This document shows, piece after piece, positions 1 through 5,099 of a DNA stretch of 7,125 nucleotides. Both the position numbers and the translations under genes were made by a program. The stretch covers positions 1 to 7,125 of the forward strand of contig CAYMAX010000067.1 of NCBI GenBank assembly GCA_964388595.1, given 5' to 3'. The first letter of the stretch is position 1, and every line of letters starts with the position of its first letter. The notes below the pieces were generated by a model. The model saw only the letters and a list, made by a program, of their open reading frames with translations, was not told the origin of the DNA and ran no database searches. The stretch is from CAYMAX01 sp964388595 (GTDB lineage: Bacteria > Bacteroidota > Bacteroidia > Bacteroidales > UBA932).

Positions 1-39
1 CCATTTCTCGCAGAGTTTGATTTTAAAACTGAGAGTAAG

Positions 40-423
40 TTATTTATTGTCAGTCTCCTTTTTATCGATAAGAATCAGATAAGAGCATCCCCAGGCGATT
101 GAGATGACGAGAGCAGGAATAACCATAAAACAAAGTGCTACAATTGTGCCACCTAACATAAAGAAATATAAAAGGAAGAAATCCCCTATTTGGGAGAAAT
201 TATCTTTGCTGAAAATTGAAAGAGGGTCGATTTTCTCGCCGCGGCCGAGATTTATCATGATACGATAAAGCCCGATAGTGGTCCCGACATTGAGATATGG
301 TATCCAGCAAGTGATGATGTAAAGTACCAAAGTGAGCAAGATGGGCAGGAAGTTTTTCCAAGCCAATACGAAAGACTGTTTGAAGGCTTCCGCGAAATCA
401 AGTTTGTGTTCTAGTGTTTCCAT
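40..423 (-). CDS. Small polytopic membrane protein, possibly truncated
   Basis: The protein has 127 residues and no enzymatic motif. It starts with an amphipathic stretch (residues 1-22), followed by a hydrophobic segment at about 25-41, a short hydrophobic or re-entrant piece at 46-58 (containing VGTTIGLY), a polar loop with GRGEKIDP at 60-67, and a long hydrophobic block at 81-118 that fits two transmembrane helices. The order (helix, glycine-rich turn, GEK-type loop, hydrophobic pair ending in a short ILIDKK tail) resembles YciC/DUF975-like membrane proteins of Bacteroidetes. From memory, those usually continue after this point with an EAL..SN..T.G-type segment and more helices. Here the frame stops after ILIDKKETDNK, so the gene may be broken or a short variant. 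It lies 38 bases downstream of the GH3 gene on the same strand. ATG at 423 is the first in-frame start after the GH3 stop. The membrane location is well supported; no function can be assigned. Confidence 0.7.
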   Translation of the reverse strand: METLEHKLDFAEAFKQSFVLAWKNFLPILLTLVLYIITCWIPYLNVGTTIGLYRIMINLGRGEKIDPLSIFSKDNFSQIGDFFLLYFFMLGGTIVALCFMVIPALVISIAWGCSYLILIDKKETDNK

Positions 424-443
424 TTTTAAGATTATTAATTAGA

Positions 444-451
444 CAAATGTA
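444..451 (-). promoter_or_regulatory. Candidate -7 box upstream of the small membrane protein gene
   Basis: Read on the minus strand the sequence is TACATTTG, a full match to the Bacteroides -7 consensus TAnnTTTG. It lies in the 38-base gap between the GH3 stop and the membrane gene ATG, leaving 20 bases from the box to the start codon. No clear TTTG -33 box sits 19-21 bases upstream; only G/T-rich sequence is found there, inside the end of the GH3 gene. Position and match suggest a secondary promoter for the last gene, but matches to this short motif also occur by chance elsewhere in the window. Confidence 0.35.
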
Positions 452-461
452 ACAAATAAAT

Positions 462-2684
462 TCAAGGTATCACCACGGAAATGGTGTCTACAGCAGAGGA
501 GGAACCTCCATACATAAGCAAATAATGTCCCCGGGTAAATTCCATCCGTCCCGAGTCGTAGTTGAAGCACTCGAATGTGCTCATATCGAGAGGGAAAGTC
601 ACTTTTTGTGTACCGTTGCGAGGAACAAATACCCTCTTGAACCCTTTCAGCGACTTATGAGGGGCAGTCGTGTCATCAATGTTCTTCACATAAAGCTGCA
701 CTACATCTTCTCCGTCGTACGCCCCTGTATTTCTCACAGATATGCTCAACATCGCCGGTAAAGCGAAAAGAGTATCTGCCGGTTTGCCTTGGGAATGTCG
801 CTGTTTGGGGTACGAGACAGAGGGGTCTTTATAGGCGAATGAAGTGTATGAAAGGCCGTACCCGAAGGGATAAAGCGGCTCCTGAGTAAAGTATTTGTAG
901 GTCCTTCCTGACATGGAATAGTCTTCAAACGGAGGGAGCTGTGCACTGGAGCTGTAAAATGTGACCGGAAGCCGTCCTGCGGGGTTGTAATCTCCAAAAA
1001 GGACATCGGCCACTGCTGTCCCCGAGGACTCTCCCCCGTACCAAGCCAGCAGAATGGCATCCAACTCCTTGTCTTCCTGCTCAATGGCGATGGCACTACC
1101 GGTGCAGAGAACCAGTACCACCGGTTTGCCTGTGGCTTTAAGTGCTTTTAGCAGAGAACGTTGCGGTGCAGGAAGTTCAATATCTGACCTGTCCCCCATC
1201 GCATCCCCATCTTCCCCTTCCACTTTCGGAGAAATGCCCCCTGCGAAAATAATCACGTCGGCATCCCCTGCACTTGCCACAGGGTCGTCTAAAAGATGGT
1301 CATTTGTTTTATTTTCAATCAATTCGCACCCTTTCTGATAAGTTACTTCGGCAAACGGCAATTTTCTTCTGATGCCTTCGAGGATGGTAACCGTCGAAAT
1401 GGGAAATCCGTTGTAGTTGCCCCACTGCATCACAGAGTCATTGGCATTCGGTCCGATGACAGCGATTTTCTTGATTTCACGGGAAAGGGGCAATATGGAA
1501 TCGTTTTTGAGAAGAACAATGCTCTTGCGCGCCATCTCCAGGGCCTGCATGCGGTGCTCCTGAGGCGAAATAGATGAGCTTTTGCTTGAAAGCACTTTTT
1601 GACCTATTCCAGACCCCTTACGAAGTTTGAATCGGGCTGTGAAAATCCGCACAAGCGATTTGTCAATTTCTTCTTCAGTAATATTCCCCTGCCGAACCCC
1701 CTGGAGAAGTGCATTCATCCCGACACCGCATTCCAGGTCTGTGCCATTGCGAACGGCATCGGAAAAAGCATCCACCGCAGATGTGTGCGTGCCGTGATAC
1801 CCCTTGACATAGAAGTCATTGATGGCCCAGCAGTCTGTGACAACAATATTGTCGTAATGCCATTCCTCGCGAAGAATCTTCATCAGAAGTTTGTCGCTGG
1901 CGCAGCAGGGCTTCCCTTCGTACCGATTGTAAGCGCACATCACCATCTGCACATTGCCTTTCTTGACAAGTGCTTCAAATGCAGGAAGATAGGTCTCTCT
2001 GAGGTCTCTTTCGCTCACCGACACATCGAAATGGTGCCTTGTCCCTTCAGGTCCGCTGTGGACGGCAAAATGCTTGGCGCAAGCGAGCGTTTTTAATTTA
2101 CCGGCAGTACCACCCTGAAAATCTCTGTGAGTTTGCTGTTCGTGGCGACCGGCAGGACCTTCCTGGAGCCCGCGCACCACCGCCACTCCCATTCGCGATG
2201 TGAGATATGGGTCCTCGCCGTAAGTCTCCATCCCTCTTCCCCATCGCGGGTCTCGGAAAATATTGATGTTGGGGGTGAAAAAAGAGAGCCCGTGGGCTGT
2301 ATCGAGCTTGTTGATGGCTTCATCTGCTACCATCGAGAAAGTATTGCGTAGCGCAATGTCATCAAAAGTGGCCGCCATCGCTATGGGCATTGGAAAAACA
2401 GTAGCAGTCCCCTGTCGCCCCACTCCGTGAAGTGCCTCATTCCACCAGTTGAAACGCTCTATCCCGAGCCGGGGAATGGCAGGAGATTCGTGCATCATCT
2501 GAGATACTTTCTCCTCGAGCGTCATCTGGGCGACCAATCGTTCTGCGCGCTTCTCGGGCGAAGAACAGGCTGTCGCCAGCAGAGCGACACCGACGAAGCA
2601 TGGCAAGAATCCTTTCACAAGAAGAGATGAAATGCTATGATGGCGTATCAGGCGAGAAGTTTGAAGCGGCAAGGACCATTTCAT
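462..2684 (-). CDS. GH3 beta-glycosidase (beta-glucosidase / beta-xylosidase type), predicted lipoprotein
   Basis: This 740-residue glycoside hydrolase family 3 enzyme is expected to remove glucose or xylose from the non-reducing end of beta-linked oligosaccharides with retention of configuration. Residues 1-40 form an export signal ending in LLATAC, which makes Cys40 the likely lipidated residue (the -3 Ala is a weak lipobox position). The N-terminal TIM-barrel domain covers about 45-355, with FNWWNEALHGVGR (78-90), NIFRDPRWGRG (141-151), ETYGEDPYLTSRMG (153-166), KHFAVHSGPEGTRHH (204-218) and the nucleophile motif VVTDCWA with Asp284. The alpha/beta sandwich domain follows (about 385-580), with KVEGEDGDAMGDRSD (487-501) holding the probable acid/base Glu489 or Glu491, and NPAGRLPVTF (567-576). 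PFGYGLSYT (606-614) opens the C-terminal fibronectin-III-like domain. Many Bacteroides relatives are nearer 860 residues because a PA14-type insert interrupts the second domain; here there is none. The n-region is long; a GTG at 2618 would give a compact 18-residue lipoprotein signal and is a credible alternative start. The exact substrate is not readable from sequence. The TapB-like gene lies 17 bases upstream, so cotranscription is likely. Confidence 0.95.
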   Translation of the reverse strand: MKWSLPLQTSRLIRHHSISSLLVKGFLPCFVGVALLATACSSPEKRAERLVAQMTLEEKVSQMMHESPAIPRLGIERFNWWNEALHGVGRQGTATVFPMPIAMAATFDDIALRNTFSMVADEAINKLDTAHGLSFFTPNINIFRDPRWGRGMETYGEDPYLTSRMGVAVVRGLQEGPAGRHEQQTHRDFQGGTAGKLKTLACAKHFAVHSGPEGTRHHFDVSVSERDLRETYLPAFEALVKKGNVQMVMCAYNRYEGKPCCASDKLLMKILREEWHYDNIVVTDCWAINDFYVKGYHGTHTSAVDAFSDAVRNGTDLECGVGMNALLQGVRQGNITEEEIDKSLVRIFTARFKLRKGSGIGQKVLSSKSSSISPQEHRMQALEMARKSIVLLKNDSILPLSREIKKIAVIGPNANDSVMQWGNYNGFPISTVTILEGIRRKLPFAEVTYQKGCELIENKTNDHLLDDPVASAGDADVIIFAGGISPKVEGEDGDAMGDRSDIELPAPQRSLLKALKATGKPVVLVLCTGSAIAIEQEDKELDAILLAWYGGESSGTAVADVLFGDYNPAGRLPVTFYSSSAQLPPFEDYSMSGRTYKYFTQEPLYPFGYGLSYTSFAYKDPSVSYPKQRHSQGKPADTLFALPAMLSISVRNTGAYDGEDVVQLYVKNIDDTTAPHKSLKGFKRVFVPRNGTQKVTFPLDMSTFECFNYDSGRMEFTRGHYLLMYGGSSSAVDTISVVIP

Positions 2685-2701
2685 AAGTTTAGATAAAATT
2701 A

Positions 2702-3396
2702 TCAGTTGGCGTGGGAAGTCGTGATGTGTGTCAGTATTTCAGAAGTCTCCAGAATAAGATTCTTATCGTATGTATCGTGTCTGACCATACCTATCCCGCG
2801 GGCATACCATGTGTGGGCGGTGGTGATACGATGGCGCCCCATCCCCTTCTCCACCTTATGTTCGCTTATCACCACACAGTCAAATGTACCTGCCGGCGTG
2901 GTAAGAGTCTCGTATCGAAGAATTTTGCGCTCTGTCACAGAGATTCTCATAGTCATGCCGAGTAATTTGACTGAAGTAGATGCATCCGGCAGGGTGTCGG
3001 AAGGTGAAAGAACAGCAGGAAGCACAGTCTCCCCCCCTGAAGATTCAATGGAAAAACTATCCCCGGCAAAAGATTTCATCATGGAAATCATTGTCTGCGA
3101 CAGGTCAATATGCACTTTCCCTTCGTTGATGACGGCAGTCATAGTAATTGGCGAAGGTGTCTTGGGTTTACGCTTCTCCGAAAATATCCACGAAGAATAC
3201 TCCACTTTGCCATTGCCCAGGGAGTCAAGGTCGGAGGAGATGATATTCATCTGGTGGTACCATTTGACTTTGCNNNNNNNNNNNNNNNNNNNNNNNNNNN
3301 NNNNNNNNNNNNNNNNNNNNNNNNNNNNNNNNNNNNNNNNNNNNNNNNNNNNNNNNNNNNNNNNNNNNNNNNNAATAAAAGATAGCACAATCTCAT
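2702..3396 (-). CDS. TapB-like exported protein, N-terminal part lost in an assembly gap
   Basis: The visible C-terminal part (about 190 residues, encoded at 2702-3273) matches my memory of Bacteroidales TapB-family proteins. Key signatures are the segment LSPSDTLPDAS, then MTMRISVTERKI, then TTPAGTFDC (near 2876-2902), and finally WYARGIGMVRHDTYDKN with a LETSEILTHI-type end. These proteins are thought to be exported and built of beta-strands; no enzymatic residues are recognisable and the biochemical role is unknown. The N-terminal part falls in the 100-N gap. On the far side of the gap, ATG at 3396 begins MRLCYLL, which looks like the start of a signal peptide; an in-frame ATG at 3417 would add MINFVVV. 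I prefer 3396 because a -7 promoter box overlaps the region just upstream. The annotated span assumes that both sides belong to one gene. With exactly 100 N the two parts are out of frame, which only means that the gap length is a placeholder. It probably heads the minus-strand operon with GH3. Confidence 0.8.
3274..3373. other. Assembly gap of 100 N inside the TapB-like gene
   Basis: There are exactly 100 ambiguous bases, the conventional filler for a scaffold join of unknown size. It separates the signal-peptide-like start at 3396 from the body of the TapB-like gene. Any translation through it is meaningless. Confidence 0.98.
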
Positions 3397-3404
3397 AACG
3401 ACCA

Positions 3405-3412
3405 CAAAATTA
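3405..3412 (-). promoter_or_regulatory. Candidate -7 box for the TapB-like/GH3 operon
   Basis: The minus strand reads TAATTTTG, a full match to TAnnTTTG. Twenty bases upstream of it is TTTC, one mismatch from the TTTG -33 box (it lies inside the first codons of the divergent HAD gene). Only eight bases separate the box from the ATG at 3396, so transcription is expected to begin at or within a few bases of the start codon, giving a leaderless or nearly leaderless mRNA. This also favours 3396 over the ATG at 3417 as the TapB start. Confidence 0.5.
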
Positions 3413-3417
3413 ATCAT

Positions 3418-3425
3418 TATCTTTG
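3418..3425 (+). promoter_or_regulatory. Candidate -7 box for the HAD phosphatase / binding protein genes
   Basis: TATCTTTG is a full match to the Bacteroides -7 consensus and lies five bases before the ATG at 3431. No TTTG-like -33 element is visible 19-21 bases upstream. If used, it implies a leaderless transcript starting at the HAD initiation codon. It is separated by only five bases from the opposing -7 box at 3405-3412. Confidence 0.45.
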
Positions 3426-3430
3426 TAAAT

Positions 3431-4297
3431 ATGAAAGTTGCTTTAATTTATGATTTCGATGGGACCCTGTCCCCTGCCAACATGCAGGAGTTTGGGTTTA
3501 TACAAGCCTTTGGCAAGAGTCCTGATGAGTTTTGGGAGAAGAGCGGTGCACTTTCCGAAAGTCAGGACAGCAGTGAGATACTCTGCTATATGAAGATGAT
3601 GATAGACGAGGCCAAAAATGCAGGTGTGCAGCTTACCCGAGAGGATTTCAGAAAGTACGGAGCCAATGTGAAGTTTTATAAAGGGGTGCCGGAGTGGTTT
3701 GGTCTCATCAACGAATACGGACGGCAAAAGGGTGTCGAAATAGTGCACTACATCAATTCTTCAGGTCTCACGGAGATGATTGAAGGCACTGCCATCTATA
3801 AAGAATTCACAAAAGTCTATGCCTGCTCTTTTTTATATGAAAACGGCATTGCCGTATGGCCTGGCGTAGCAGTGGACTATACTGCCAAGACGCAGTTTCT
3901 TTTTAAAATCAATAAAGGGGTTCACAGCATCCGCGACCACTCCCTGGTCAACGAGTATGTCCCTGAGAATAAACGGTATATCCCATTCTCGCGTATGATA
4001 TATTTCGGAGACGGTGCCACCGATATCCCTTGTATGAAGTTAGTCAAGCAGTTCGGTGGTCACTCAATAGCTGTATATAACCCCACCCCAGGGTATGGCA
4101 CCGTGGATGGAGTTGCTTCAGTTCACTCCGAGAAGGAAGACCCTGCCCGCAAAAAGGTGGAGCGGCTTCTCTCAGAGGAGCGTGTTCACTTCGTATGCCC
4201 GGCAGATTATACCGTTGACAGCAGAATCTATAAAGTGGTCACCACAGTCATCGACAAGATAAAGGCCGATATCGACCTCAATGCCATTGCGGGATAA
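3431..4297 (+). CDS. HAD-superfamily phosphatase
   Basis: This 288-residue cytoplasmic protein has the complete haloacid dehalogenase catalytic set. Motif I is YDFDGTLS, with nucleophile Asp8 and general acid/base Asp10. Motif II is the Ser in HYINSSG (Ser110 or Ser111). The motif III lysine is probably in TAKTQFLFK (Lys153 or Lys159). Motif IV is YFGDGATDIPCM, with Asp194 and Asp198 as Mg2+ ligands. An alpha-helical C1-type cap is expected between motifs I and II, roughly residues 16-100. There is no signal peptide or membrane segment. The family hydrolyses small phosphorylated metabolites through an aspartyl-phosphate intermediate; the substrate cannot be told from the sequence, and the match to serine-phosphatase-like HADs is only general. 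ATG at 3431 is chosen because motif I begins within the first ten residues, as is usual. It diverges from the TapB-like gene across 34 bases and probably shares a transcript with the binding protein 52 bases downstream. Confidence 0.92.
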   Translation: MKVALIYDFDGTLSPANMQEFGFIQAFGKSPDEFWEKSGALSESQDSSEILCYMKMMIDEAKNAGVQLTREDFRKYGANVKFYKGVPEWFGLINEYGRQKGVEIVHYINSSGLTEMIEGTAIYKEFTKVYACSFLYENGIAVWPGVAVDYTAKTQFLFKINKGVHSIRDHSLVNEYVPENKRYIPFSRMIYFGDGATDIPCMKLVKQFGGHSIAVYNPTPGYGTVDGVASVHSEKEDPARKKVERLLSEERVHFVCPADYTVDSRIYKVVTTVIDKIKADIDLNAIAG

Positions 4298-4349
4298 ATC
4301 ACAGCTTCATCGCCTAATAAAAATCAATTCAATTATCGAGTAAATATCA

Positions 4350-5084
4350 ATGAAAAAATTTTTCTTTTTAATAATGATATCGACACTTTTGCTGTCGGTC
4401 GCTTCTTGTGAAAAAGGTGTTAAAAGACCCTACATCATCGGGTATGTAGACAACACAGAGCCATTTGCGTTTGACGGAACGGGATTCGATATCGAATTGC
4501 TCACAGCAGTACTTGGCTCACAGGACGTTATGTTTGAGCTCCAATCGGTAGATTTTTCCGATATCCCCTATTTGCTTAAAAAGAAGAAAATTGATGGAGC
4601 GATGGCTGCCATCACACGCACATACACTCGTACCAAGACGATGGATTTTTCTGATTCATACTTCGTCACCGGCTATTCTCTCACCGTCCCCATTGACAAT
4701 AATACCATTCACAATTTCGGTGATCTCTCCGGTAAAACTCTCATCTTTCAAGAAAACACATCCATCGCCGAGTATGCTCTGTCTGTTCAAGAGATTTATG
4801 GATTTTCTGTACTTCCTTTGGGCACCATCAACGAGGCCTTCGATGCCCTAATCAAAGGTCGTGGAGATGCATTGCTGGATGAGACCCCTTTTGTCCTCTA
4901 TCGTATCAATAAAAAGAAAGCCCCGATAAAGATAGTCTTTGAGACTCTCCCTACCGGAGCATATTGCTTCGCAGTCAAAGTAGATGCCAATTCCAGCCTC
5001 ATAAAGTCCTTCAACAACGGACTGAACTACGTCAGAGACAGCAGCGACGTCTACGACAAACTTGTCACTAAGTATTTCGAATAG
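4350..5084 (+). CDS. Family-3 solute-binding lipoprotein (amino-acid-type periplasmic binding protein)
   Basis: This is a 244-residue bacterial extracellular solute-binding protein of family 3 (SBP_bac_3 fold). The signal peptide (1-19) ends in the lipobox VASC, so Cys20 should be lipidated. The mature part shows the family order: IIGYVDNTEPFAF (29-41, equivalent to the usual ..PPF.. ligand loop), GFDIELLTAVL (45-55), KIDGAMAAITRTYTRTKTMD (80-99), the strand-hinge FSDSYFVTGYSL, SGKTLIFQENTS (127-138) and GRGDALLDETPFVLY (170-184). Arg94 aligns with the arginine that holds the ligand alpha-carboxylate in amino-acid receptors (TPER in the usual motif), and Asp178 with the acidic residue that often binds the amino group. 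An amino acid or similar small anionic or zwitterionic ligand is thus plausible, but this is inference. No permease or ATPase gene adjoins it, so it may serve a distant transporter or act as a sensor. The 52-base spacer after the HAD gene has no promoter box or hairpin that I can see, which suggests cotranscription. Confidence 0.9.
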   Translation: MKKFFFLIMISTLLLSVASCEKGVKRPYIIGYVDNTEPFAFDGTGFDIELLTAVLGSQDVMFELQSVDFSDIPYLLKKKKIDGAMAAITRTYTRTKTMDFSDSYFVTGYSLTVPIDNNTIHNFGDLSGKTLIFQENTSIAEYALSVQEIYGFSVLPLGTINEAFDALIKGRGDALLDETPFVLYRINKKKAPIKIVFETLPTGAYCFAVKVDANSSLIKSFNNGLNYVRDSSDVYDKLVTKYFE

Positions 5085-5099
5085 CTAAGATTAACTGTT

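Noticed and set aside
1..39. Start of a further minus-strand gene (ATG at 2-4)
   Set aside because: Only one codon lies inside the window, so there is nothing to support it.
201..208. TATCTTTG on the plus strand inside the small membrane protein gene
   Set aside because: It is antisense to the gene and no plus-strand gene follows. I take it as a chance match, and as a caution about how often this motif occurs.
1599..2096. 165-codon plus-strand open frame inside the GH3 gene
   Set aside because: It is antisense to highly conserved GH3 catalytic motifs, has no family resemblance of its own, and its composition is explained by the opposite-strand codons.
2881..2888. TACATTTG on the minus strand as an internal promoter for GH3
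   Set aside because: It lies within the codons for the conserved TFDC motif of the TapB-like protein, about 200 bases from the GH3 start, so the match is most simply a by-product of coding.
462..3396. Polysaccharide utilization locus
   Set aside because: A GH3 enzyme alone is not enough: no SusC/SusD-like gene, ECF sigma/anti-sigma pair or hybrid two-component regulator is present in the window.
2706..3398. Long open frame on the plus strand opposite the TapB-like gene
   Set aside because: It runs through the run of N, has no recognisable domain, and mirrors a gene with clear family signatures on the minus strand.
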